Shown: piece after piece, positions 1 to 8,813 of the stretch
Layout of the letters: each line of letters opens with the position of its first letter
How positions within the stretch are numbered: position 1 is the first letter of the stretch
From: Bacteroidia bacterium
GTDB lineage: Bacteria > Bacteroidota > Bacteroidia > J057
Reading direction: 5' to 3'
NCBI GenBank assembly: GCA_041391665.1
Contig: JAWKNO010000002.1
Span: 1,426,001 to 1,490,000 of the forward strand
DNA: 64,000 nucleotides
The notes under the pieces: model-generated
Seen by the model: the letters and a program-made list of their open reading frames with translations, nothing else
Database searches by the model: none
Told to the model about the DNA's origin: nothing
Position numbers and translations under genes: made by a program

Positions 1-2
1 AC

Positions 3-776
3 TTTGCCACCCGCTATCTCGTCAATGATGCCTGCGTATTGCTGGGAAAAGTAAATGTGTATGGTTCGATTTTTCAGTTTGAAGGTCAGGTTTCTGTGTT
101 TAACTATACCGATTCATCAGGCGTTACAGGTCCCAATTATCGCGACCTCTTCCCTACCCCACCCCCTCCGGGGTTGGTACCAAGCTGCGCCGAAGGCGGT
201 GTTATTGGCGTTTTGCCTGGAATCATAGGTTCGATGCAGGCATTGGAAGTAATCAAGGTTGTCTCCGGTGTGGGCGAACCGCTGGCGGGCAGATTGTTTT
301 TGTTTGATGCGCTAAATTTTTCTAACCGGATTTTGCGTATTCATAAAGACGAAAACAACCCATTGACCGGCAAAAACCCTACACAGACAGAATTAATTGA
401 TTATGTACAATTTTGCGGCGCACCACAGATTGAGCAGGAGCATGAAGAAAATGGCGAAGTGAAAGAAATTACGGTAGCAGAATTGAACCGGTACCGAATA
501 GAGGGAACGGATTTCCAACTGATCGATGTACGGGAGCCACATGAATATGAGATCGTTAATATTGACGGGGAGCTTATCCCCCAGGGTGAGATCGAGGACC
601 ACCTGGAACAAATTCATAGTGAAAAACCAGTAGTGATCCATTGCCGGAGCGGAGTAAGAAGTGCAAAGGTTATTCGTATGCTGGAGGAAAAATATGGGTT
701 TACGAATCTATACAATCTGAAAGGCGGCGTACTGGCCTATGCCAAAGAGATCAATCCGGCACTCCCTACCTATTGA
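3..776 (+). CDS. MoeB/ThiF-like adenylyltransferase with C-terminal rhodanese domain (5' truncated by window edge)
   Basis: The gene enters from the left edge; the reading frame is open from base 3, so only about the last 257 residues are seen. The first part matches the C-terminal half of a ubiquitin-E1-like MoeB/ThiF/HesA enzyme, which adenylates the C-terminus of a sulfur-carrier protein; the segment CAEGGVIGVLPGIIGS followed by QALEVIK is characteristic. The last 100 residues are a rhodanese domain with active-site loop CRSGVRS, which would supply persulfide sulfur. The CPxCG zinc ligands of E. coli MoeB are replaced by NPLTGKN, with only a later FCG remaining. A 9-bp hairpin (766-774 with 779-787) spans the stop codon. 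cysH follows 109 bp downstream, which fits a sulfur-metabolism context. Whether the carrier partner is MoaD, ThiS or another protein cannot be told here. Confidence 0.85.
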   Translation, partial: FATRYLVNDACVLLGKVNVYGSIFQFEGQVSVFNYTDSSGVTGPNYRDLFPTPPPPGLVPSCAEGGVIGVLPGIIGSMQALEVIKVVSGVGEPLAGRLFLFDALNFSNRILRIHKDENNPLTGKNPTQTELIDYVQFCGAPQIEQEHEENGEVKEITVAELNRYRIEGTDFQLIDVREPHEYEIVNIDGELIPQGEIEDHLEQIHSEKPVVIHCRSGVRSAKVIRMLEEKYGFTNLYNLKGGVLAYAKEINPALPTY

Positions 777-885
777 TAAATAGGTAGTTGTATAATAAGT
801 CCCTGAATAATATTGTTCAATAGCGAAAATTTTGCAATATTTGGGGCGGTTCTTTGAATATTCACAAATCCAAATAGCAGTTATT

Positions 886-1530
886 ATGGATCTAAAAACC
901 CTGTGTGAGCAATACTCACCATATGATCATCGGGAACGCATGCGTGCTATTTTCCGTGACTTCGACAGGGTGCTGGTGACATCGTCTTTCGGGGCGACAT
1001 CAGCCACTTTTTTACATTTACTCCATAAGGTGCGTCCGGATCACCCGGTTTATTTCATTGACACAAAGTACCACTTCGAGGAAACGATTGGTTATAAGCA
1101 GCAACTCGAGCGCATGCTGAACCTTGATATCCGTGCGGTGGCACCCAAGTCCAATGAAAACGCATACACACAAATGGACTATACCTGGAGCCATGAACCG
1201 GACACTTGTTGTTATCTCAACAAAGTTATGCCGGTGGAAGCTTTAACCGCTGCCCATGATGTATGGGTTTCGGGTATGGTTGGCGCAAGCGAGACGCGAC
1301 GAAATCAACCGCTGTTTCAATTTAAAGGGGGAATTCTACGGTTTTATCCATTGATTGATATGACTGAAGAGGAAGCGCATTACTACCGTATGGCCTATGA
1401 TCTTCCCGAACACCCCCTTGAAGCAAGAGGTTACGCGTCCATTGGATGTACCCACTGCACCCGCCCTGGTGCCGGCCGCGCTGGTCGATGGGCAGGTTTC
1501 AACAAAACAGAGTGTGGGCTCCATCTGTAA
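886..1530 (+). CDS. cysH: Phosphoadenylyl-/adenylyl-sulfate reductase, 4Fe-4S type
   Basis: A 214-residue assimilatory reductase that reduces APS or PAPS to sulfite using thioredoxin. Cluster-type cysteines are visible: C108-C109 in TCCYLNK and C188xxC191 in IGCTHCTRP, followed by the catalytic tail E209-C-G-L-H. The paired CC...CxxC set indicates the iron-sulfur enzyme class, which usually prefers APS, although specificity is not certain from sequence. The frame extends upstream to a TTG at 832, but the ATG at 886 gives the normal N-terminus (MDLKTLCEQYSP) and is preferred. No ATP sulfurylase or sulfite reductase gene lies in the window. Confidence 0.92.
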   Translation: MDLKTLCEQYSPYDHRERMRAIFRDFDRVLVTSSFGATSATFLHLLHKVRPDHPVYFIDTKYHFEETIGYKQQLERMLNLDIRAVAPKSNENAYTQMDYTWSHEPDTCCYLNKVMPVEALTAAHDVWVSGMVGASETRRNQPLFQFKGGILRFYPLIDMTEEEAHYYRMAYDLPEHPLEARGYASIGCTHCTRPGAGRAGRWAGFNKTECGLHL

Positions 1531-1549
1531 CCATTAACGCACTCCTTCA

Positions 1550-2545
1550 TTAATGCCTGGAATCACTTTCTGAAGATTTGCCTATTGCGACAATCTCCGG
1601 AGTGTTTTCAGGCATTTCTTCTATGGGCTTTTTACTTTTTTCATTGTGGTAGGTCGCCAGGTCAATAGCCGCATTCAATTCGAAGCCAATTAACAAAACC
1701 ATCGATAGGTAGTAGAACCACACCATCAAAAGGATAATTGCCCCCAAACTTCCGTATAACTTATTGAAATTGGCAAAATTGGCAAAATAATATCGGAGGC
1801 CAATTAATGCTGTTACCGTCAGCACCCCGGCAATGACAGCTCCGGGAGAGATAAATTTCCACCGCTGTTGGGTTGGCGGTGCAAGATAATACAGAATAGA
1901 TATACAAATGAATGTAGTAAGTAAGGTGATAATTGACCGGATTGCCCCATATAAAAACTCTCCTACATAAAGCCTTAGCTGAATATATTCCATAAAAATT
2001 TCAGCCAACACAGAAAAAATAATCACAGCTCCGAGGATAAAAAATATCATAAGGGCTGTTCCGTACATTTCAAAAAAGCCTCGTTTTTTAAATACGTCCT
2101 CATTTTTGGTAAAGGCTTTCATCATGGCAATAATACCACGCGTCGCACCCCAGACGGCAAGAAAAATACTCACACCGATGAGTAAGAAGTCTGCTTCTCC
2201 GGTAAGATAATTTTCCGCAATGGTTTCTACATCTACAACACTGATCCCCTGTTCCGGCAAATACTGGCGAATAAATTCGGCAACTTTGCTCTCCAGATTA
2301 TCGATCGGAAATTTGGGCAAAATGATAAAAACCAGAATCAGCGTGGGGAAAAATGAAAAGAAAAACTGGTAAGCCATTGCCGCAGCGAGCAAGGTAAACT
2401 TACTGTCCATCAGTCCATTGATAAAAAATTTCAACACATCATAAAGCCCCATCCCCTGGAATCCCGGGAGTTTGATCTTCTGCAGGAGAAGTACGGCTTT
2501 TACCATCAGGCGCCGAATAAACCACTTAATATGTTTCAACACCAA
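1550..2545 (-). CDS. YihY/BrkB-family inner-membrane protein
   Basis: A 331-residue polytopic membrane protein of the YihY/virulence-factor BrkB family, formerly misnamed ribonuclease BN. The family signature AAAMAYQFFFSFFPTLIL lies near residues 57-74, and about six hydrophobic helices follow, including IIALLTTF-like and AIILLMVWFYYLSMVLL segments. The C-terminal 40 residues are hydrophilic (EMPENTPEIVAIGKSSESDS) and probably cytoplasmic. The molecular function of this family is not established. It is convergent with cysH (20 bp between stops) and has no obvious operon partner. Confidence 0.9.
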   Translation of the reverse strand: MVLKHIKWFIRRLMVKAVLLLQKIKLPGFQGMGLYDVLKFFINGLMDSKFTLLAAAMAYQFFFSFFPTLILVFIILPKFPIDNLESKVAEFIRQYLPEQGISVVDVETIAENYLTGEADFLLIGVSIFLAVWGATRGIIAMMKAFTKNEDVFKKRGFFEMYGTALMIFFILGAVIIFSVLAEIFMEYIQLRLYVGEFLYGAIRSIITLLTTFICISILYYLAPPTQQRWKFISPGAVIAGVLTVTALIGLRYYFANFANFNKLYGSLGAIILLMVWFYYLSMVLLIGFELNAAIDLATYHNEKSKKPIEEMPENTPEIVAIGKSSESDSRH

Positions 2546-2604
2546 GACTGTCTGGTTTTCTGTAGTTGCAATTTACAAGTATGGCGACGAATCTGCAAAT
2601 CCTG

Positions 2605-3021
2605 TCATTCAGATTCGATCCAATGATTTTTGACTGCTGCGAGAATAAAATCGGGAACCCGGACGGGCATCATCCGGCTTTTGTCAAAAAACGCAAGTCT
2701 TACTTCTCCGGTTACGATTAATTTTTCATTTTCATCGTGAATCTCGTAGCGGGTAAGAAAACTTGCACGGGGAATTTCGGGAACGGTAGTACGCACCCGC
2801 AGGAGGCTATCGTAAAATGCCGGATTTTTGTATTTGATCTGAAGATCAGCCACGGGCATAAGAATGCCCTTTTCTTCAATTGTACGATAAGATATGCCCA
2901 AACTGCGAATGGTCTCTACCCTGCCTACCTCGAAATACTCCGCATATTTCCCATAATAGACATAACCCATCTGGTCTGTCTCGGCATATCTTACCCTTAC
3001 ATACGTATCGTGAACAATCAT
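2605..3021 (-). CDS. Acyl-CoA thioesterase, YbgC/4HBT hot-dog family
   Basis: A 138-residue single hot-dog-fold protein. The motif RYAETDQMGYVYYGKY near the N-terminus carries the catalytic Asp (D16) of 4-hydroxybenzoyl-CoA thioesterase/YbgC enzymes, followed by the expected helix EYFEVGRVE. These enzymes hydrolyse short- or medium-chain acyl-CoA thioesters; the substrate is not predictable here. Its ATG overlaps the stop codon of the upstream rhodanese gene by one base (TAATG), so the two are probably translated from one mRNA. Confidence 0.88.
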   Translation of the reverse strand: MIVHDTYVRVRYAETDQMGYVYYGKYAEYFEVGRVETIRSLGISYRTIEEKGILMPVADLQIKYKNPAFYDSLLRVRTTVPEIPRASFLTRYEIHDENEKLIVTGEVRLAFFDKSRMMPVRVPDFILAAVKNHWIESE

Positions 3022-3341
3022 TATTCCACGTCAAACGTCGGATCAATCTCTGCTTTCCACGCCAGCATACCACCGGTCATGTTGCGCACATTCTGGAAGC
3101 CCACGCTTTGCATATAGGTAGTTGCCCGGCCACTTCGACCGCCAGAGCGGCAAATTAATACGACTTCTTTATCTTTCAGGTATTCCAGTTCGGGAAGTTT
3201 AAATTGAAGGATACCCAGCGAAATTTTTTCGACGTTGTCAAGTGCCTGCTGAGCCCATTCGTGAGGCTCTCTTACATCAATCATCACAGGTGCAGTGCCT
3301 GCGTCGATTCTGTTTTTCAATTCTTTGACCGAGATGTCCAT
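3021..3341 (-). CDS. Single-domain rhodanese-like protein
   Basis: A 106-residue stand-alone rhodanese domain. The DVREPHEW motif (residues 22-29) and the active-site loop with C64 in CRSGGRS are intact, so it can carry a persulfide; it may act as a sulfurtransferase. No signal peptide is seen, so it is probably cytoplasmic. It is the first gene of a two-gene unit with the thioesterase. A TATTTTTG promoter -10-like element (Bacteroidota -7 box) lies upstream at 3386-3393 on this strand, but no TTG is well placed for the -33 box. Confidence 0.9.
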   Translation of the reverse strand: MDISVKELKNRIDAGTAPVMIDVREPHEWAQQALDNVEKISLGILQFKLPELEYLKDKEVVLICRSGGRSGRATTYMQSVGFQNVRNMTGGMLAWKAEIDPTFDVE

Positions 3342-3397
3342 AGCTGTTTGATTAATAAAGTAAAGGTTGTGATTATTGGTATAAGCAAAAATACAGA

Positions 3398-4495
3398 TTA
3401 AACATTAAACCGGAAATGAACAACATCTCCGTCCTGGAATACATATTCTTTGCCTTCGATGGAGAGTTTGCCGGCTTCCTTCACCGCTTGCTCTGATTTA
3501 TAATGAACAAAATCATCATAATGGATCACCTCAGCACGGATAAATCCGCGTTCAAAATCTGTATGTATCACTCCGGCGGCCTGAGGGGCTTTCGTTCCTC
3601 TTTCTATGGTCCAGGCGCGCACCTCTTTTTCACCTGCGGTGAAATAGGTCTGGAGATCCAGAAGATGGTAGGCAGCGCGAATCAGGACGTTGAGTCCTGG
3701 CTCTTTTAACCCAGCGGATTCGAGAAATTCCCTTGCAATTTCAGGGTCGCCCAGGTCCATCAATTGTTCTTCAAAAAATGCCGAAATAACAATCATCTCT
3801 GCATTTTCATCCTGAATAGCGGCTTTTACTGCTTCTACGTGGCGGTTTCCATCGGGCAAACTTTTCTCATCCACATTACAGACATATAAGACTTTTTTGT
3901 CAGTAATCAGGCCCAGGTCCGCTACTGTAGCTTTTTCTTCAGGAGTAACTTCCAGCGTACGCGCATTTTTTCCCTGTACGATATGGGCAATATATTTATC
4001 AATGGCGGCCACTTGCTTGAGTGCGTCTTTGTTTCCGCCTTTAGTCATTTTTTGTGCCCGATCCCGCTTGCGCTCAAGGAGTTCAAGATCCTTAAACTGA
4101 AGTTCTGTATCGATAATATCCTTGTCGCGGACGGGGTCAACGGAAGCTTCGACATGGATAATATTGTCGTCATCAAAACAGCGGAGCACGTGAAGAATTG
4201 CCTCGCACTCGCGGATATTTCCCAGAAACTGATTGCCAAGCCCCTCCCCTTTGCTGGCGCCTTTGACAAGCCCCGCGATATCCATGATTTGAACTACGGC
4301 TGGTACCACCTGTTTGGGTTTCACAAACTCGGTTAGTTTTGTGAGGCGGTCGTCCGGAACGGGAATGATCCCGATATTTGGTTCGATGGTACAGAACGGA
4401 TAGTTGGCAGCTTCTGCTTTCGCGCTGGAGAGAGAGTTAAAAAGCGTGGATTTTCCCACATTAGGTAGTCCCACAATCCCACATTTGAATCCCAT
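3398..4495 (-). CDS. ychF: Redox-regulated ATPase YchF (Obg-family P-loop protein)
   Basis: A 365-residue universally conserved ribosome-associated P-loop NTPase. Visible are the Walker A motif GLPNVGKS (9-16), the switch region NYPFCTIEPN (31-40), DIAGLVKGASKGEGLGN, and NVDE at 207-210 in the place where GTPases have NKxD; that substitution is the known reason why YchF prefers ATP. A C-terminal TGS domain follows (DLQTYFTAG to the end). Length is normal. It is preceded by a good promoter on the same strand (4532-4562), so it is probably transcribed alone. Confidence 0.97.
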   Translation of the reverse strand: MGFKCGIVGLPNVGKSTLFNSLSSAKAEAANYPFCTIEPNIGIIPVPDDRLTKLTEFVKPKQVVPAVVQIMDIAGLVKGASKGEGLGNQFLGNIRECEAILHVLRCFDDDNIIHVEASVDPVRDKDIIDTELQFKDLELLERKRDRAQKMTKGGNKDALKQVAAIDKYIAHIVQGKNARTLEVTPEEKATVADLGLITDKKVLYVCNVDEKSLPDGNRHVEAVKAAIQDENAEMIVISAFFEEQLMDLGDPEIAREFLESAGLKEPGLNVLIRAAYHLLDLQTYFTAGEKEVRAWTIERGTKAPQAAGVIHTDFERGFIRAEVIHYDDFVHYKSEQAVKEAGKLSIEGKEYVFQDGDVVHFRFNV

Positions 4496-4531
4496 AATGG
4501 CTTTTTCCGCTTAAGATTAATATTTGCGGTG

Positions 4532-4562
4532 CAAAAGTAAGAAGATTCATTCAGCGAACCAA
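4532..4562 (-). promoter_or_regulatory. Bacteroidota-type promoter for ychF
   Basis: On the minus strand TTG (4560-4562), a 20-base spacer and TACTTTTG (4532-4539) match the TTG-N19..21-TAnnTTTG consensus. Transcription would start near 4525, leaving a leader of roughly 30 bases before ychF. Confidence 0.7.
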
Positions 4563-4824
4563 CAAGATGCCGCCATTTGTGCTTCTCCCCCACCCTTTCG
4601 CGCAATTGCTGTTTTGACAGAACAGGTTCGGCTAAATTTCCCCTCTAACACTGTTACAAAATATTACATATTTTAATTTTCTTCACGGACTGCAATTTTG
4701 CTGCAGAATTGAAAATGCCCATGATTGCCGAAAATATTTTTCTTTTTTTCCCTCTCCCCGTCCCTATTCCCTTGCAAATCAAGGGTGAATCTATTACCTT
4801 CATAACATCGTTAGAAAAAATCAC
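4563..4824. other. Divergent intergenic region between ychF and a tetR gene
   Basis: Together with 4496-4562 this makes a 329-base gap. The middle is pyrimidine-rich. A weak plus-strand promoter candidate is TTG (4772-4774), 20 bases, TACCTTCA (4795-4802), which would serve the tetR gene at 4825. No RNA gene or open frame is supported. Confidence 0.4.
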
Positions 4825-5415
4825 ATGACATTACCACATAAAGAAAGACGGCTCAAAGATATCGAATCGCTCAAAGGGAAAGTCCTTCAGGCTGCCCGGG
4901 ACCTCGCAGTCAAAAAAGGCTGGCCAGAAGTTTCGATCCGTAAAATCGGGGAAATCGTCCAATATACCTCTCCGGTTATCTACGAACATTTCAAAAACAA
5001 AGAAGCGATCCTCATCGAACTGGAAGAAATGGGCTTCCGCGACCTGAGAAATACGCTTCTACAGGCCCGCACCCGCTCCGCTTTGCCCTCTGTCCAACTG
5101 GAAGATGTCTCAACAGCGTTTTGGGACTGGGCTTTCTATAATGCGGAACTTTACCAGGTAATGTTTAACCTCGAAGGTATATACTGCTCTCATACCAACC
5201 CTAATGCGCTGAAAGATGCAGCCGCTCCCGTTGTCGAAATCCTGAAGGAAATTAATCTCTTCTCCGGTGAACTCGACGAACTGTTTTTCCATTGGTGGGC
5301 CATTGTCCACGGACATATTACCCTCGTCATGTGTGGCCAAATTAAAGGCATGGACAACCGTATGCGGAAATATATGCTCAGCGCAGTCCAGCGTTTTTCC
5401 AAAAGTATCTCCTGA
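4825..5415 (+). CDS. TetR/AcrR-family transcriptional regulator
   Basis: A 196-residue regulator with an N-terminal helix-turn-helix (about residues 15-62; VSIRKIGEIVQYTSPVIYEH is the recognition region) and a ligand-binding C-terminal domain of the WHG type, with FHWWAIVHGHITLVM near residues 150-165. The ligand is unknown. It stands 115 bp ahead of a second tetR gene on the same strand, which has its own promoter, so the two need not be co-transcribed. It could act on the downstream pump or on a distant target. Confidence 0.9.
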   Translation: MTLPHKERRLKDIESLKGKVLQAARDLAVKKGWPEVSIRKIGEIVQYTSPVIYEHFKNKEAILIELEEMGFRDLRNTLLQARTRSALPSVQLEDVSTAFWDWAFYNAELYQVMFNLEGIYCSHTNPNALKDAAAPVVEILKEINLFSGELDELFFHWWAIVHGHITLVMCGQIKGMDNRMRKYMLSAVQRFSKSIS

Positions 5416-5473
5416 CCCGCCAATTTTTTCCCGATTTTCAAAAACCTTTTCAAGCTAGCCTCGTTTTTAGGTT

Positions 5474-5501
5474 GGAAACTTTGAATACACTCAGAGTTTC
5501 C
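5474..5501. promoter_or_regulatory. Palindromic operator overlapping the promoter of the efflux operon
   Basis: The 28-bp inverted repeat has perfect 7-bp outer arms (GGAAACT at 5474-5480, AGTTTCC at 5495-5501), and the two 14-base halves agree at 11 positions. It overlaps the -33 box and most of the spacer of the promoter at 5481-5510. Its size and position fit a TetR-type operator used for autorepression (inference). Confidence 0.55.
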
Positions 5502-5510
5502 ATAGTTTTG
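5481..5510 (+). promoter_or_regulatory. Bacteroidota-type promoter of the tetR-tolC-adaptor-RND operon
   Basis: TTG (5481-5483), a 19-base spacer and TAGTTTTG (5503-5510) are a full match to the primary-sigma consensus. The start codon of the second tetR lies 20 bases beyond the -7 box. Confidence 0.75.
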
Positions 5511-5530
5511 CAGCCCAAAATTCAGGCTAC

Positions 5531-6172
5531 ATGGAAATCCGGGATAGAATTCTGGCGCGGGCCACACAATTATTTCTGCAAAAAGGCGTAAAAAGCATCT
5601 CCATGGACGAGATCGCTGCCGACCTCGGTATTTCTAAAAAAACCATCTATCTCTCCTTTGCCAATAAAGCTGCGCTCGTTTACGAAATCAGCACAGAGTA
5701 CTTCCGTCAGGAAAAAATGATGATGGAAGAAATATCTGAAAAAGCGCACAACGCCCTCGATGAGCTGTCAAAGGTCGTCAATTGGTCGCTCCGGTTTTTC
5801 CAAAACGTTCACCCGAGTGTCGTATATGATATTCAAAAATATTACCCTCAGGCATGGGCACTGTTTGAAGAATACAAAATCAGTTTTGTGCTTGACAAAC
5901 TGAAAGAAAACCTGGTCTGGGGCATTTCAGAAGGTTATTACCGCCAGGAAATCAACGTCGAAATGGTTGCCAGAATGCGCCTTTCACAGATTGATGCTTG
6001 TCTGGATCCGCAGTATTTCCCTCCGGGAAAATTTGACTTCATGGAACTTCAGATACAGATGCTGGAAGTGTTTATGAATGGCATTGTAACTGATAAAGGC
6101 CGGGCATTTCTCCGCCAATCTTCCAAAAGTGATAGTCCTGATCAACCGAATTCACCACTTACCAATCAATAA
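5531..6172 (+). CDS. TetR-family regulator heading an RND efflux operon
   Basis: A 213-residue TetR regulator. The DNA-binding domain covers roughly residues 4-50, with the typical helix series ISMDEIAADLGISKKTIYLS followed by FANKAALVYEI. The C-terminal half is variable and presumably binds a pump substrate. The stop codon shares one base with the start of the tolC-like gene (TAATG), so it is the first gene of the efflux operon. A palindrome over the promoter (5474-5501) suggests it represses its own operon; this is inferred from position, not demonstrated. Confidence 0.9.
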   Translation: MEIRDRILARATQLFLQKGVKSISMDEIAADLGISKKTIYLSFANKAALVYEISTEYFRQEKMMMEEISEKAHNALDELSKVVNWSLRFFQNVHPSVVYDIQKYYPQAWALFEEYKISFVLDKLKENLVWGISEGYYRQEINVEMVARMRLSQIDACLDPQYFPPGKFDFMELQIQMLEVFMNGIVTDKGRAFLRQSSKSDSPDQPNSPLTNQ

Positions 6173-7581
6173 TGATGAAACGTATTATTACGTATGGCTG
6201 TTTGTCCGTTTTTTTACTTGCTTCTCCTGGCCTGATCGCTCAGGAGCTGACGTACAACCTGGAAGAATGTATTTCTTATGCCATAGAAAACAGCAAAACA
6301 ATCCAAAATGCGCGTTTCGACGAGTATATTGCCAAAGCCCGTGTAAAGGAAATCCTTTCTCTGGGCTACCCACAGATCAGTGGAGGAGCTGATTTACAAT
6401 ACTTTATCGAACTTCCCACATCCATTCTTCCGGGAATTTTTAATCCGGAAACCGATCCTGTAACCGGCGAGCCTGTGATTGACCCCAATACCGGACAGCC
6501 TGTACCCGGACCGCCTGTTCCGCTTCAGTTTGGTTTTCCATGGAATGCCAATGTGGGGGTTAGTGCCAATCAGCTGATTGCAGACGGTACTTATTTTATC
6601 GGCCTGAAAGCCTCCCGTACTTTTGTCGAGTTGTCAGAAAAAAACACTGACAGGACAAAGGAAGAAATCGCCTATGCCGTAAGCAAAGCTTATTTTCAGG
6701 CGCTCATTACGGAAGAGCAAATGAATCTTCTGGATGCAAATCTCAGTCGGGTTGAAAAGCTATTCGAAGAAACCCGCGCACTGAATGCGGAAGGCTTTGT
6801 TGAGAAGATCGATGTGGATCGTCTTGAGATCAATTATACCAATCTGAAGCTCGAAAAAGCAAGAATCGCGCGATTTGCTGAGATGAGCCTGAACCTGCTC
6901 AAATTTCAGATGGGACTCCCGATCCAAACCACACTTTCGCTGGCCGGAACCCCCGAAGATCTCAAACCGGAGTCCATTCCGGACCTCATGCCCGCAGACT
7001 TTCAGGCTGAAAATCGAATAGAATATTCCATTCTACAGACACAACATGCATTGGAAAACTACAACCTTCGCAGATACCGCGCCGGTTATATTCCCAGTCT
7101 TTACGCATTTGGCTCTTATAAGTGGAATGCTCAGCGAAACGAGTTTAATCTTTTCAGCGGAAATGAAAAATGGTATCCGATCAGTGTTGTGGGCCTTCAA
7201 CTGAATGTGCCGATTTTTGATGGATTCCAGAAACGGCAGCAGGTACAACAGTCTGCGATGGCAATCAAAAAGATTGAAAATAACTTTGAAATGCTTAAGC
7301 AGTCCGTCGCACTGGAAGTCAGCAACGCACATGGCAACTTAATGAATGCATTTCAGACATTGGAGACCAGCCAGCGAAATAAAGAATTGGCCAAAAGAGT
7401 GTACGAAGTCAGCCAGATTAAATACAGAGAAGGAGTCGGCTCAAGTCTTGAAGTCAACGAAGCAGAAAGCCAGTTGAAACAAACTGAGTCGGCGTATCTC
7501 AATGGCCTTTTTGAATTTTTTATGGCAAAAATCGACCTGCAGAAAGCCAGAGGCGAATTTTCCCGCTATCACCAGGAATAA
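6172..7581 (+). CDS. TolC-family outer-membrane efflux channel
   Basis: A 469-residue outer-membrane factor. It has a signal peptide (about residues 1-23, ending in PGLIAQ), then the family start YNLEECISYAIENSKTI, and the two long alpha-helical hairpin repeats typical of TolC (about 170-260 and 370-460, with EVSQIKYREGVGSSLEV near the end of the second). It forms the trimeric exit duct of the tripartite pump encoded with the next two genes. A proline-rich insertion (residues about 90-120, PETDPVTGEPVIDP) lies in the first beta region, which is longer than in E. coli TolC. Confidence 0.93.
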   Translation: MMKRIITYGCLSVFLLASPGLIAQELTYNLEECISYAIENSKTIQNARFDEYIAKARVKEILSLGYPQISGGADLQYFIELPTSILPGIFNPETDPVTGEPVIDPNTGQPVPGPPVPLQFGFPWNANVGVSANQLIADGTYFIGLKASRTFVELSEKNTDRTKEEIAYAVSKAYFQALITEEQMNLLDANLSRVEKLFEETRALNAEGFVEKIDVDRLEINYTNLKLEKARIARFAEMSLNLLKFQMGLPIQTTLSLAGTPEDLKPESIPDLMPADFQAENRIEYSILQTQHALENYNLRRYRAGYIPSLYAFGSYKWNAQRNEFNLFSGNEKWYPISVVGLQLNVPIFDGFQKRQQVQQSAMAIKKIENNFEMLKQSVALEVSNAHGNLMNAFQTLETSQRNKELAKRVYEVSQIKYREGVGSSLEVNEAESQLKQTESAYLNGLFEFFMAKIDLQKARGEFSRYHQE

Positions 7582-7619
7582 TCCACACTACCCGTTTATA
7601 TAAAGTCAAAAGAAAATCA

Positions 7620-8792
7620 ATGAAAACCATTTATCTGATTCTATTCTCCCTATTAATCGTTGCCTCGACCAGCTGTGGCGAAAAAGAACCCAAAACACTG
7701 GAGGAAAAAAAGGCCGTACTCAATCTGAAAAAGCAAGTGCTCAAAGAGCTTAGCAAAGAGGTTTCTCTGCTCGAAGAAGAAATCGCCAAACTTGACCCGG
7801 TGGCAAAAGAAGAAAGCCGCAAAGCTACAGTATCAACCATGAATGTAGTAACCGGCGATTTCCAGCACTTTGTATCCGTACAAGGGCAGGTGGAAGCGAA
7901 TAAAAATATTTTGGTAAGCCCACAAACCGGTGGACGCATTGTCAAAATTAATGTAACTGAAGGTCAATCAGTACAGGCAGGCACCCTGCTTGCTCAGATT
8001 GATGACGCCATCATGCGCAGCGGCATTCAGGAAATCGAAACCTCCCTCGAACTGGCCAACATCATGTTCAATAAGCAGAAAAATCTCTGGGACCAGCAAA
8101 TCGGTACCGAGGTTCAATACTTAACCGCCAAAAATCAGAAGGAATCACTCGAACGCCGGCTGGAAACCATGAAAGAGCAGCTGGAACTCAGTAAAATCAA
8201 ATCGCCGATTTCCGGAACTGTGGATGAAATCATGCCAAAAGTTGGTGAAACGGTTTCCCCGGGCTTTCCTGCATTCAGAATTATCAACCCCAATGATCTT
8301 AGCCTGAAAGCAGAGATTTCGGAATCATACATTCCCTATATCCGCAAAGGTGATCAGGTGAAAATCTCTTTCCCCGCGCTGGACAAAAGCATCGAAGCAA
8401 AAGTAAGTACAGTGGGCCAGTTTATTAACCCAAATGACCGGACATTCCCGATAGAGGTAAAACTCCCCAATAATCCCATGCTGAAGGCAAATATGTTTGG
8501 AGAATTGTCCATCAACGACCGTACCCAAAAAGAGGCCATTACCATTCCGGTGAGCATTATCCAGCAATCAGAAGAAAGCGACTACGTGTTTGTCGCCCAC
8601 GAAAGTGAAGGAAAATGGATTGCCACAAGAACCAATATCAAAACAGGCCTCAGTTACAATGGGCAAATCGAAGTTATCGAAGGGCTTACCAAAGATCAGC
8701 AACTGATTGTCATTGGCTACAAAAACCTGAGCGACGGGCAAGAAATCATCATCGAACAAACAAAAGTAACGTCATTGGCCGAAAGCAAATAG
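7620..8792 (+). CDS. RND efflux periplasmic adaptor (membrane-fusion) lipoprotein
   Basis: A 390-residue HlyD/AcrA-family adaptor. The N-terminus is a lipoprotein signal with lipobox ASTSC (Cys19). A charged coiled-coil stretch (about 25-60) precedes the biotinyl-lipoyl-like domain (VQGQVEANKNILVSPQTGGR), a short alpha hairpin (about 135-185), the second lipoyl half (IKSPISGTVDEIMPKVGETV) and a beta-barrel. It links the RND transporter to the TolC-like channel. It begins 38 bp after tolC and ends 21 bp before the transporter gene, which supports co-transcription. Confidence 0.94.
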   Translation: MKTIYLILFSLLIVASTSCGEKEPKTLEEKKAVLNLKKQVLKELSKEVSLLEEEIAKLDPVAKEESRKATVSTMNVVTGDFQHFVSVQGQVEANKNILVSPQTGGRIVKINVTEGQSVQAGTLLAQIDDAIMRSGIQEIETSLELANIMFNKQKNLWDQQIGTEVQYLTAKNQKESLERRLETMKEQLELSKIKSPISGTVDEIMPKVGETVSPGFPAFRIINPNDLSLKAEISESYIPYIRKGDQVKISFPALDKSIEAKVSTVGQFINPNDRTFPIEVKLPNNPMLKANMFGELSINDRTQKEAITIPVSIIQQSEESDYVFVAHESEGKWIATRTNIKTGLSYNGQIEVIEGLTKDQQLIVIGYKNLSDGQEIIIEQTKVTSLAESK

Positions 8793-8813
8793 CAGGGCCG
8801 GAAATCTCTTATC

